From the NCBI GenBank assembly GCA_036266975.1, contig DATAWZ010000157.1, forward strand, positions 1 to 64,000: a stretch of DNA of 64,000 nt, given 5' to 3'. Made by a program: the position numbers and the translations under genes. The notes beneath the pieces are model-generated. The model was not told the origin of the DNA. It saw nothing but the letters and a program-made list of their open reading frames with translations, and made no database searches. This document shows, piece after piece, positions 55,817-63,694 of the stretch. This DNA is from DATAWZ01 sp036266975 (lineage in GTDB: Bacteria; Actinomycetota; Thermoleophilia; Solirubrobacterales; Solirubrobacteraceae). Each line of letters opens with the position of its first letter. Position 1 is the first letter of the stretch.

Positions 55817-57097
55817 ATGCCGGTATTCGATGCCGAGCGACACCTGCGCCTGGCTGGCGAGCGCGCGCTGCTCGACGGCGAGCTGCACGCGCGGGGGCCG
55901 TTCGGCTCGCCGCTGTCCGACGCCGCGGCCGCGCTGCTCGCGGTGGAGGCGATCGACCGCGAGCGCGCCGAGGCGGTCGTCGAGGAGTATCGGCTCGCCG
56001 TCGCGGTGCGCATGCGCGAGGGCGGGATGCGGCCGGGCGCGCGGATCTCGCGCCCGATGACCGGCGTGCCGATCGGCCACTCCAGCACGGTCTTCGGCGG
56101 TGGCCCGGCGCCCGCGGCGCTCGCGCCGCGCCGGCTGATCCCCTGCGATCGGCACCTGGAGACGGCGACCGCGCACATCCACGTCCGCTACGCGAGCCTG
56201 AGCGCCGAGGCGACGGTCCTCGGCGTGCGCCTCGAGCTCAGCGCCGGCTCCTCCGGGCGCCCGATGTTCGCCACGCGGGCGGGCGTGCCGCTGCGACCGG
56301 GCGGCCCGCCGACCGTCACCCTGCGCGACGACCGCGGCACACGCGCCAGCGCCCACTTCGCCGGCGCCGGCGACGGGCGCGCGATGCACGGGACGCTCGC
56401 GGCCCACACTCCGCTCGCGGCCGACACGGCCTGGATCGAGCTCGACGGCGAGCGCATCGAGCTCGACGAGGCCGTCGTGCCGCCGCCGGTGGCGCTGGAG
56501 GCCCTGCCCGACGAGCCGCCGGCGCTACGCCACCTGTGGCACCTGCTCGCCGGCAACGGTGGCCTCCGGGGCCCGACGCCCGACCTCGATCCGATCATCG
56601 AGACCCTCGTGGCCGCCGGCACGCTCGCCGTCGATGACCCGGCCCTCGACGGCGTGCGCGCGGTGCGCGACGCGCTGCACTTCACCCCCGGTCAGCCGGC
56701 AGGTGCGGCGGTCCCCGAGCCCTGGCGCTCGCTGCTCGCGCGCCAGGGAGCAACCGATGGGCGCACCTTCTCGATGCTGATCGGCGCGGCGACCCCGCCG
56801 ATCGCCGGCGTCGCCGTCGTGGCCGTCGAGCTCGAGTCTCGCGAAGAGGGCTTCGATCTCGAGGTCCACACCGTTCCCGGCATCGTCTACCCGCGCGAGC
56901 CCGCAGTGCTGCGCTGGTGGGCCGCCGACGACCTGGGCAACCAGTACCTCGGCAACATCGGCCGCTGGAGCGGAAGCGAGCAGGGCGGCAGCGGCCAAGT
57001 GGCGTTCTGGCCGGCGCTGCACCCGCGCGCGAGCCGGCTGCGGCTGATGCCCACCGGACCGAGCGAGCGCGCGGTGGTCGAGGTGACGCTGCCGTGA
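55817..57097 (+). CDS. Unknown protein divergent from the MoxR-VWA pair
   Basis: This 426-residue protein starts at MPVFDAERHLRLAGERAL. A helical first 80 residues is followed by a beta-rich middle (HIHVRYASLSAEATVLGVRL, then alternating strands to about 230). A second beta-rich domain forms the C-terminus (VAVVAVELESREEGFDLEVH, GNQYLGNIGRWSGSEQGGSG). No signal peptide, membrane helix or catalytic motif is obvious. The divergent layout and the next gene overlapping by GTGA suggest a four-gene functional unit with MoxR-VWA. I do not recognise the family. Confidence 0.7.
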   Translation: MPVFDAERHLRLAGERALLDGELHARGPFGSPLSDAAAALLAVEAIDRERAEAVVEEYRLAVAVRMREGGMRPGARISRPMTGVPIGHSSTVFGGGPAPAALAPRRLIPCDRHLETATAHIHVRYASLSAEATVLGVRLELSAGSSGRPMFATRAGVPLRPGGPPTVTLRDDRGTRASAHFAGAGDGRAMHGTLAAHTPLAADTAWIELDGERIELDEAVVPPPVALEALPDEPPALRHLWHLLAGNGGLRGPTPDLDPIIETLVAAGTLAVDDPALDGVRAVRDALHFTPGQPAGAAVPEPWRSLLARQGATDGRTFSMLIGAATPPIAGVAVVAVELESREEGFDLEVHTVPGIVYPREPAVLRWWAADDLGNQYLGNIGRWSGSEQGGSGQVAFWPALHPRASRLRLMPTGPSERAVVEVTLP

Positions 57098-57858
57098 GCG
57101 ACTGGTGGCGGGGCATCCCGCCGGCGCAGGCCATGCTCGAGTGCGGCGGCGAGCGCCATCGGCTGCGCTGGGAGGCGGGCGAACTGCGCGCGCTGGACCA
57201 CGGCGACCCCGAGGGCGAGCGCGCGCTGGCCGCGCTCGGCGGCGAGCGCTGCGCGTGCGTGCAGGCGCTCGAGGTGTGGGCCCGCCACGCGCAGGATCCG
57301 CACGTGCTCGTGCTCGGCAGTCGCGGACCGGGCGATCCGGTGCCGGCCGGGCGGCCCCGGACCTCGGGCCCGAGCGGCTGGGCCTCCGCGACGCCACGCG
57401 GCGGCCCGGCACGCCGCCGCACGGAGCCGATGGAGGGCCTGTTCGAGCTGCTCGGCCTGGGCGGCGGGCTGCCCGAGCGCCTGGCCGCGGGCGTCATCGC
57501 GGCGCGCCTGACCCTCCCGGACCCGGCGGGCGACGCCTACCTGGGCCCGGCGCTCTACGGCCGCGTCGCGCTCGCGCTGCGCGCGTGGCTGGGCGACGCC
57601 GCCTGCCCGATCGCAGTCACGCCCACGCGCGCCGGCGAGCCGCTCGGGCTGCACCGCGAGGACGGCGCCCTGCGCGCCGAGCTGCCGGTCAGCTGGCTGC
57701 TGGAGGTCTGGGCCCGCGGCCTGGCCGTCGTGTGGGGCCGCTTCGTGCTCGCCGCCGCGTGCGAGCACGCCGACCGCCTGGCGCTCACCACCGTCGGCCC
57801 GGACCTCGGGCCGACGAGCACCGGCTACGTGTCCTGGACCTCCGAGAAGGACCCGTAG
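57094..57858 (+). CDS. Unknown protein co-translated with the 55817 gene
   Basis: This 254-residue protein begins (GTG) with SDWWRGIPPAQAMLECGGER. It has a helical/strand first half (LRWEAGELRALDHGDPEGER) and a C-terminal region rich in Leu/Ala helices (VSWLLEVWARGLAVVWGRFV). There are no recognisable motifs and no clear transmembrane topology. The start overlaps the previous stop, and its last 34 bases overlap the convergent flavin reductase gene. Together with 55817 it forms the partner operon of MoxR-VWA. Confidence 0.6.
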   Translation: MSDWWRGIPPAQAMLECGGERHRLRWEAGELRALDHGDPEGERALAALGGERCACVQALEVWARHAQDPHVLVLGSRGPGDPVPAGRPRTSGPSGWASATPRGGPARRRTEPMEGLFELLGLGGGLPERLAAGVIAARLTLPDPAGDAYLGPALYGRVALALRAWLGDAACPIAVTPTRAGEPLGLHREDGALRAELPVSWLLEVWARGLAVVWGRFVLAAACEHADRLALTTVGPDLGPTSTGYVSWTSEKDP

Positions 57859-58322
57859 CGGCCCTTGTAGAAGACGAGCGGCTCGGCGTCGTCGGTGTGG
57901 GCGTCAAAGCCGAGCACGCGCCCGAGCACGATCACGTGGTCGCCGGCCTCGGTGACGCTGAAGATCTCGCAGTCGATCCACGCGAGCGCGCCGTCGAGGC
58001 CCGGCCCGCCGGGGCGGGGACTGTGGACCGAGCCCTCGAAGCGATCGACGTCCTTGCGCGAGAAGTGGCGCGAGGTGTGCGCGTGGACGGAGGCGAGGAT
58101 GTTGATGCAGAAGCGCCCGGTGACCTCGATGTCCGGCCAGGTCGAGGACGTCTTGGCCGCGGCGATGCCCACCAGCGGCGGATCGAGCGAGACCGACGCG
58201 AACGAGTTGCACGCCATGCCGACCGGCCCGCCCTCGCCGTGCGCGGTGACGATCACCACGCCGGTCGGGAAGTGGCCCAGGACCGTGCGGAATGCGTTCG
58301 GGTCGATCGTCTCGGTGCTCAT
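57825..58322 (-). CDS. Flavin reductase-like FMN-binding protein
   Basis: This 165-residue split-barrel FMN protein has NAFRTVLGHFPTGVVIVTAH, MACNSFASVSLDPPLVGIAA and GRFCINILASVHAHTSRHFS. It is the reductase component type that feeds FMNH2 or FADH2 to two-component monooxygenases. Its oxygenase partner is not adjacent. The ATG at 58322 is preceded by GGGAGAG. Its 3' end overlaps the convergent unknown gene by 34 bases. Confidence 0.92.
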   Translation of the reverse strand: MSTETIDPNAFRTVLGHFPTGVVIVTAHGEGGPVGMACNSFASVSLDPPLVGIAAAKTSSTWPDIEVTGRFCINILASVHAHTSRHFSRKDVDRFEGSVHSPRPGGPGLDGALAWIDCEIFSVTEAGDHVIVLGRVLGFDAHTDDAEPLVFYKGRYGSFSEVQDT

Positions 58323-58348
58323 CTCTCCCTCGCTTGGTCGGGTCGTGC

Positions 58349-59011
58349 TCAAGCGAATGTACAGCGCAAGCGCCGTGCATGGGCGTGCGCGTCGTTCAGC
58401 GGCGCACCCGCGGCGACGCAGCGCCCCATCGGAGCGACAGGAACCGTCGTGGTCTTCCCGGCGACGGTCAGGGTGATCCGCGTCGGGCGCTCGACGGTTG
58501 CCGTGATGACCCCGTCGCGGTGGCTCAGCGCGGCGCCCGACGCGCGCCCGTCGCGCGGCAGCACCGCGACGAACTCGGCGCTGCGCGGTCCGGCCAGGTA
58601 CTGGAACAGCCCGTCCCGCCGCGCGCGCGCGGTCGGCTCGCAGCCCTCGCCGTAGCCGTCGACCCGGTCCGGGACGGCCAGGCACAGCCGCCGGCCGCCG
58701 TCGGCGCTGACCACGTAGCCGGTGCCCGACGGCGTGGCGATCGCGCGCGCGTGGCGCAGGTCGGCGCCGTTGCGCACGAGCAGCGGGACGATGTCGTGCA
58801 GCGACCGCGCGTCGGTCGCCGGCTCGTCGAGCACGGCGAAGGCCGACGCCCGCTGGGGGCTGTGCACGGCGAGCGCGGCGAGCACGGCGGCCGCGCCCGC
58901 GGCCCCGGCCAGCGCCGTCGTGCCCACCCACGTGCGGCGCACGGAACCCCGGGGGCGTCGCCGTGCCATCTCCTGCAGCTGCCGGTCAAGCTCCAGCGCC
59001 CAATCCTTCAT
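58349..59011 (-). CDS. Single-pass membrane protein, probable anti-sigma partner
   Basis: This 220-residue protein has a short cytosolic N-terminus (MKDWALELDRQLQEMARRR), one membrane helix at about 29-49 and an extracytoplasmic domain of about 170 residues containing four Cys that may pair. The zinc anti-sigma motif HxxxCxxC is absent. The ATG overlaps the sigma-factor stop by ATGA, the standard layout of an anti-sigma gene, so a regulatory role is inferred from position only. Confidence 0.65.
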   Translation of the reverse strand: MKDWALELDRQLQEMARRRPRGSVRRTWVGTTALAGAAGAAAVLAALAVHSPQRASAFAVLDEPATDARSLHDIVPLLVRNGADLRHARAIATPSGTGYVVSADGGRRLCLAVPDRVDGYGEGCEPTARARRDGLFQYLAGPRSAEFVAVLPRDGRASGAALSHRDGVITATVERPTRITLTVAGKTTTVPVAPMGRCVAAGAPLNDAHAHARRLRCTFA

Positions 59012-59547
59012 CCCTTTCCCTCCTCACTCAGTCGCGCGCGCAGCATCGCTAGCCCTCGGCTGACGCGCTGGCGCGCGGTGGTCTCGCTGATCTGAAGGTC
59101 GCGGCCGATCGTCGCGTAGTCGTGGTCCTGGACCACGCGCGCGAACACCGCCTCGCGCTGGCCGGTCGGCAGCTGCGCCAGCGCCCGCAGCGCCTCGTAG
59201 TCGGCGACGTCGCGCTCGGTCAGCGCGATCGGCGCCAGCGGCAGGCGCCGCCGCGCGCGGCGCTCGCGCGCGGCGCGGCGGCCGTGGTCGGCGAGCTTGT
59301 GCGCGGCGATGCCCAGCAGCCAGGCGCGCGGCGCGCCGGCCTCGGGGCGGTGGCGGCGGCGCGAGAGCAGCGCGGCGGTGAACGTCTCGGCGGTGACGTC
59401 GGCGGCCGCCGCCGCGTCCAGGCCGGCGCGCGCGCACAGGGCCAGCACGGTCTCCACGTGGCGGCGGTAGAAGACCGAGAAGCTCGCGTCCGGCCGCCGG
59501 CGGTCGGCCAGCAGCGCGGCGTCGTCCCACTGCTCGAGCTCGTTCAT
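59008..59547 (-). CDS. ECF RNA polymerase sigma factor
   Basis: This 179-residue sigma factor has region 2 (FSVFYRRHVETVLALCARAG, AETFTAALLSRRR) and region 4 with the recognition helix (LQISETTARQRVSRGLAML). The ATG at 59547 follows a GGGG-type ribosome site, and a GTG three bases upstream is an alternative. Its target may include the operon itself; no matching promoter pair was seen in the adjacent gap. Confidence 0.92.
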   Translation of the reverse strand: MNELEQWDDAALLADRRRPDASFSVFYRRHVETVLALCARAGLDAAAAADVTAETFTAALLSRRRHRPEAGAPRAWLLGIAAHKLADHGRRAARERRARRRLPLAPIALTERDVADYEALRALAQLPTGQREAVFARVVQDHDYATIGRDLQISETTARQRVSRGLAMLRARLSEEGKG

Positions 59548-59583
59548 CACCCCTGATTCGCTCGGGCGTCGCCCGGCGTGACG

Positions 59584-61656
59584 TCAGCGCTTCTCGCGGC
59601 AGTCCGCCACGCGCCGCACGCTGCGCCGCGTCTTCCCACGCGCAGTGCGGATGACGAGCGTGAGCGTGTAGGAGCGCGCGGCCGGACGCGCGACGCGCAC
59701 GCGGGCGATGCGCCGCCCGCGCACCGAGCGCACCAGGCGCTTGCCGACGTACACGCGGACCGACGTGACGCGGCCGGCGGCCTGCGAGAGCGCGAACACC
59801 AGGGGGGAGCGTCCGGGACATGATTGGGATAAAGGAGTGGGCTTCGTGGCTGCGCCCGGCGCTGCCGGTGCGCCGCCGCAGAGCTGGTCCACCACACCGG
59901 TGGCCCCCGTGCCGGCGATCGGCGCGCCCAGGCCCGACGCCATGTCGTAGCCGGGCCCGGCGGTGAAGCCGCCCGGGGCCCCGCTGAGCCAGTCGTCGTT
60001 GCCCTGCGTGACGTCGAAGAACGCCTGGGAGTAGGTGCCCGCGGAGGCGGCGATCGAGTACAGGGTCGGATTCATCAGGCCGAGCGGCCCGCGGCCGGCG
60101 CTCGCGCGGCAGGAGTCGGCCAGGGCGGTCAGGCCCGCCCACAGGGGCCCCGCGCCCGAGGTGCCGCCCACGTGGGTCCAGGTGTCGGCCCAGTAGATGA
60201 CGTAGCCGGTGGAGGGGTCGCCGTCGGCGGTCACGTCGGGGACCTCACGGCAGTAGCCGTTGCTCGCGCTGTTCAGCGGCGAGGGGCAGATCGCCGGGCC
60301 CGCGTCGGCCGAGCCGGGCAGCCAGCCGCGGGCGCTGAGCGTCGAGTACTGCCAACTCGGCATCGTCCAGTAGGGCGAGGGGCCGCCGCCCGAGGAGCCG
60401 TAGGAGTCGTTCCAGACGGTCTCGGCGACGCGCGTGTTGGTCGTGCTCAGGGTCAGGCGCGTGCCCCCGACGCCGGTCACGTCGGGCTGGTCGGCGGGGT
60501 CCTCGACCGCCTGGAAGGGCAGCGGGCTGGGCTCGGCCCCGCCCAGGTTGACCGCGCAGTCCTCGGCGCCGTTGTCGTCGGCCGAGGCGAGGACGGTCTG
60601 GCCCTGCGCGGCGGCCTCCTGGAAGACCGTGTTCTCGGCGGTCAGATAGCCGGTGCCGCCGGCCTGGGAGACCGTCTGCTGGTTGCACGCGCCCCACGAC
60701 GTCGTGATCACCGAGACCGTGTCGTCGCTGACCATCTGGCGGTACTGGTCGAGCGCCGAGGCCGGGTCCTGGTTGGTCTGGTAGACGACGATCGAGGCCC
60801 GCGGGGCAAAGCTCGCGACGGTCTCGACGTCCAGCGCGGTCTCCATGCCGCCGTCGGAGCTGACGCCGCTTGGGCCGCCGTCGACGTTCTCGTAGCTCAC
60901 CGGCGCGTCGATCCCGAAGCACTGCTCGTAGGTCGTCACCTCGCCGGCGTCGCTCGGCTCCTCCTCGAAGACGCCGATCTTCACCCCCTGGCCGAAGTCG
61001 CCGGCGGCGTACAGCGGGTCGATGCCGTAGGCGGCGGCGATGCGGTCGTCGGTGAGGTAGACGTCGCCGGCCATGCCGTTGTCGTGGGCGCCCTGGTTGC
61101 TCGGGCTCACCGAGCTCGCCGCCGGGCAGGCGCTCGGCGGCGCGGGGGTCGGCGCGGTGGCCGCCGGGTGGTCGATCGGCACGTCGCTGAGCCCGACGAC
61201 GTCCTGGACGGCGCCGGCGAGGGCGCCGGGGAGGTGTGCGGCGCGATTGCTCTCGTAGCCCAGGCGCGTGCCGGCCAGGCGCACCGAGAAGGCGCGCTCG
61301 ACGGTGGCCGCCGCGCCGCGCACCGGAATCGAGAGCCGGTCGGCGGAGGAGGCGTCGACCGTCAGCCCCTCGGCGCGCAGGCGGGCGCTGACCGCGGCGA
61401 TCGTCTTGGCGCTCGCGCCGAAGCGCGCGGCGAACTGGCCGCGGCGCAGGTAGTGCCCGGCCAGCGGCGAGCCCGGAGTGGACACCGCGGCGACGAAGGC
61501 GCTCAGCGCCAACGGGTCGCGCGGGCGCAGGACGACCTGGAGCTCGAGCGTGCCGTGCGGCGTCGCGCCGGAGGCGAGCGCCGGCGCGGCGAGGATCACC
61601 AGGGCCGCGATGAGCGGGGCGGCGGCACCCCTGCCGCTGTGGAGAGTCGCTCGCAT
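59584..61656 (-). CDS. Pro-kumamolisin/sedolisin S53 peptidase
   Basis: This 690-residue secreted protein has a signal peptide at 1-29, a pro-domain at about 35-165 (LSAFVAAVSTPGSPLAGHYL) and a catalytic domain at about 190-560. The Glu/Asp pair is in GGMETALDVETVASF, the oxyanion Asp in LASADDNGAEDC and the Ser in VGGTSGAGPLWAG. A calcium-binding stretch (DVTQGNDDW, GPGYDMASGLGAP) precedes a C-terminal tail of about 95 residues ending in Arg/Lys-rich sequence. S53 enzymes are endopeptidases with acid optima. It follows the ECF pair but no coupling is visible. Confidence 0.92.
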   Translation of the reverse strand: MRATLHSGRGAAAPLIAALVILAAPALASGATPHGTLELQVVLRPRDPLALSAFVAAVSTPGSPLAGHYLRRGQFAARFGASAKTIAAVSARLRAEGLTVDASSADRLSIPVRGAAATVERAFSVRLAGTRLGYESNRAAHLPGALAGAVQDVVGLSDVPIDHPAATAPTPAPPSACPAASSVSPSNQGAHDNGMAGDVYLTDDRIAAAYGIDPLYAAGDFGQGVKIGVFEEEPSDAGEVTTYEQCFGIDAPVSYENVDGGPSGVSSDGGMETALDVETVASFAPRASIVVYQTNQDPASALDQYRQMVSDDTVSVITTSWGACNQQTVSQAGGTGYLTAENTVFQEAAAQGQTVLASADDNGAEDCAVNLGGAEPSPLPFQAVEDPADQPDVTGVGGTRLTLSTTNTRVAETVWNDSYGSSGGGPSPYWTMPSWQYSTLSARGWLPGSADAGPAICPSPLNSASNGYCREVPDVTADGDPSTGYVIYWADTWTHVGGTSGAGPLWAGLTALADSCRASAGRGPLGLMNPTLYSIAASAGTYSQAFFDVTQGNDDWLSGAPGGFTAGPGYDMASGLGAPIAGTGATGVVDQLCGGAPAAPGAATKPTPLSQSCPGRSPLVFALSQAAGRVTSVRVYVGKRLVRSVRGRRIARVRVARPAARSYTLTLVIRTARGKTRRSVRRVADCREKR

Positions 61657-61701
61657 CCTGGCCCCGCGACCTTAGCCGTTCAGGCGCTGCGCCGAGACGG
61701 T

Positions 61702-62262
61702 TCAGCGGGTGTGCCGGCGGGCGATCTGCTCCTTGCAGATCTCCGCGGCGCGGTGGGTCCCCACGCGTCGGGCGAGGGCGAGCTCGCGGAGCAGTCCCCG
61801 GGCGTTGATGGTCATGCCCAGCACGCCGCCGAACAGCGTCACCGCGTCGATGCTCTTGCGCCCCGCCGCGGTCCAGTAGTCGTCCTGCAGGTCCAGCCAC
61901 AGCGCGAACTCGTCGAGCGTGAGCGCCGAGGAGGCGCCGTAGGCGATCGCGCTCGCGCGCGAGGCGCCGCGCCGGCGCGGGTTCATGCCCACGCCCCACT
62001 GCTGGGTCCACACGAACCCGCAGCCGAGCAGCCCGGCGATCCCGAAGGTGAGGTGGTGCACGTGCCGCCCGCCGGCCGAGATGTTGCGGAACGGGCCGCG
62101 CCCGTCGCGGATCGCGTGGGTGATCGCGCGCACGATCCCGAAGGTCATCGTGAACGACGTCGTGCTCAGCATCGCCCGCTCGCGGCGCGGATCGGAGAAG
62201 TGGCGCCCGTAGAGGGACCGCGCGCGCTCGATGCGGCCCTCGGGCGTGGGCGTATTCGGCAC
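61702..62262 (-). CDS. Conserved membrane-associated protein, unknown
   Basis: This protein of about 186 residues has two to three moderately hydrophobic segments (LTFGIAGLLGCGFVWTQQWG, SIDAVTLFGGVLGMTI). A conserved-looking core contains HVHHLTFGI and LTLDEFALWLDLQDDYW, which could be a metal or substrate site. I do not know the family. The start is GTG at 62262 or 62280, neither with a good ribosome site. It is divergent from the nitroreductase and lies 45 bases before the S53 start. Confidence 0.6.
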   Translation of the reverse strand: MPNTPTPEGRIERARSLYGRHFSDPRRERAMLSTTSFTMTFGIVRAITHAIRDGRGPFRNISAGGRHVHHLTFGIAGLLGCGFVWTQQWGVGMNPRRRGASRASAIAYGASSALTLDEFALWLDLQDDYWTAAGRKSIDAVTLFGGVLGMTINARGLLRELALARRVGTHRAAEICKEQIARRHTR

Positions 62263-62296
62263 GGGCCGACTGTAGAGCACCGCCCCATCGCCCCCG

Positions 62297-62343
62297 TTGA
62301 CCTTCGCCGCTCGGCCGGGATAGCCTATCGATCGATCGATAGG
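62297..62343 (+). promoter_or_regulatory. Nitroreductase promoter with 20-base perfect palindrome
   Basis: TTGACC (62297-62302), 18 bases, TAGCCT (62321-62326) forms a promoter. The perfect palindrome CCTATCGATCGATCGATAGG (62324-62343) overlaps the -10, the transcript start and the first bases of the GGAGGAG ribosome site. A dimeric repressor (TetR or MarR type) is the expected ligand; none is encoded nearby. Confidence 0.72.
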
Positions 62344-62357
62344 GAGGAGAACGCGCA

Positions 62358-63002
62358 GTGGAACTGATCGACGTCCTCAAGCACACCGGCACCACCCGCT
62401 ACTTCAAGACCGACGACGTCCCCGACGAGGTCCTGTGGCGGGCGTTCGACGCCGCGCGCTTCGCGCCTCAGGGCGGCAACCGCCAGCCGGTGCGCTGGGT
62501 CGTCGTGCGCGACCCCGAGAACAAGCGCCAGCTCAAGGAGTGGTACCTGCCGCCGTGGAACGCCTACGTGGCCGGCATCACCCAGAGGCAGGTCTCGATC
62601 GGCGCCGCGGAACGCACGCTGAAGGCGGCGATCCACTTCGCCGACCACCTCGACGAGGTCCCGGCGATCGTCGTGGCCTGTGCCGAGCTGAGCGGCATCC
62701 ACCCGACCGATAACCAGCTCGGCCGCCTGAGCGTCGTCGGCGGCGCCTCGATCTACCCGACCGTGCAGAGCTTCATGCTCGCGCTACGCGACCAGGGGGT
62801 CGGGAGCGCGCTGACCACGCTGCTGTGCATGGCCGAGCCGCAGGTCAAGGAACTGCTCGGGATCCCCGAGGACGTCATCACCGCCGCCCACGTCGCGATC
62901 GGCTACCCCGACCAGCCCTGGCCGCGCAAGCTGACCCGGCTGCCGGTAAAGGAGATCGCCTACGTCGATCAGTACGGCGGCTCGCCGCTCTCCGAGGGGT
63001 AG
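62358..63002 (+). CDS. Nitroreductase-family FMN protein
   Basis: This 214-residue protein has the nitroreductase fold: TTRYFKTDDVPDEVLWRAFD (the usual SxRxF start is TRYF), FAPQGGNRQPVRWVVVRD, and PTVQSFMLALRDQGVGSAL. It binds FMN as a dimer and reduces nitro compounds, quinones or enones with NAD(P)H. The GTG at 62358 has GGAGGAG about 8 bases upstream. The metallo-beta-lactamase-fold gene follows after 37 bases, probably in the same operon. Confidence 0.92.
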   Translation: MELIDVLKHTGTTRYFKTDDVPDEVLWRAFDAARFAPQGGNRQPVRWVVVRDPENKRQLKEWYLPPWNAYVAGITQRQVSIGAAERTLKAAIHFADHLDEVPAIVVACAELSGIHPTDNQLGRLSVVGGASIYPTVQSFMLALRDQGVGSALTTLLCMAEPQVKELLGIPEDVITAAHVAIGYPDQPWPRKLTRLPVKEIAYVDQYGGSPLSEG

Positions 63003-63039
63003 CGGCTGGGTCCGAGTCCGGTCCACCAAGGCAAGGGAG

Positions 63040-63657
63040 ATGACGATGGGTCTGACGATCGACGTGCTGAACCTGGGGGACATCACCGGCGACTGGAGCT
63101 TCACCGTGCGCGGGCGCATCCCCGGCGTCACGGTGACCGTGCCCGCCAACGCGTTCCTGATCCGCGGCGGGGAGAAGCCGATCCTCGTCGACGCGGGCAC
63201 GCGCAACACCGACGTGCTCACGCGCGTGGGGATGCTGCCGATCGAGGACCCCGAGACCACCCTGGAGGCCCAGCTCGCGCGGTTCGACCTCACGGCGGGC
63301 GACATCGGCGCGGTCATCCAGACCCACCTGCACGTCGACCACGCCGGGCGCCTGGACGCGTTCCCGATGAGCACGCCGGTGATCGTCAACCGGCGCGAGC
63401 TGATGTTCGCCTACTCGGGCATCCAGGGGCTGTTCTACGCCCCCGAGGACCTCGCCCACCTCCTCGAGCGTATCTACACGCCGGGCGCGCTGGGGATCCT
63501 CGACCTCGAGCTCACCGGGGCGGTCGAGGTGTTCCCGGGCATCCGCTGCGAGGCCTCGCTCGGGCACACCAACGGACGCAAATCCAGCAACCGGCGCGCC
63601 GAAGGCCGGTCGGAATGGCCGTTCCGGCCAAACGATTCCGGGATTCGCAGCGCCTAG
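63040..63657 (+). pseudogene. Metallo-beta-lactamase-fold hydrolase, 3' truncated
   Basis: This 205-codon frame has the metal motif QTHLHVDHAGRLDAF and reaches the second His in EASLGHT (near residue 177). Then it changes abruptly to NGRKSSNRRAEGRSEWPFR, a polar tail. Homologues of the N-acyl-homoserine-lactonase-like group run to about 250-270 residues and carry a bridging Asp and a third His, both missing here. The loss coincides with a hairpin-rich segment from 63571. The product is probably inactive. The ATG at 63040 has AAGGGAG upstream. Confidence 0.65.
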
Positions 63658-63690
63658 GCACCACAAACCCGGAATCGCCAGAGCCGACGG
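63571..63690. repeat. Hairpin-rich segment replacing the end of the lactonase-like gene
   Basis: It contains the stem GGTCGGAA / TTCCGGCC with loop TGGCCG (63608-63629) and a second inverted pair GATTCCGGG / CCCGGAATC (63634-63642, 63668-63676). The word GGATTCGC (63641-63648) is the complement of GCGAATCC at 80-87. Next to it, GCCGACGG / CCGTCGGC (63683-63690, 63702-63709) flanks the cytochrome stop codon. No transposase is present. Confidence 0.4.
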
Positions 63691-63694
63691 GCGG

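Noticed and set aside
53539..57858. Firm assignment of the MoxR-VWA unit as an antiphage system
   Set aside because: No effector domain (nuclease, TIR, membrane pore) is visible in the partners and no other defence genes are nearby.
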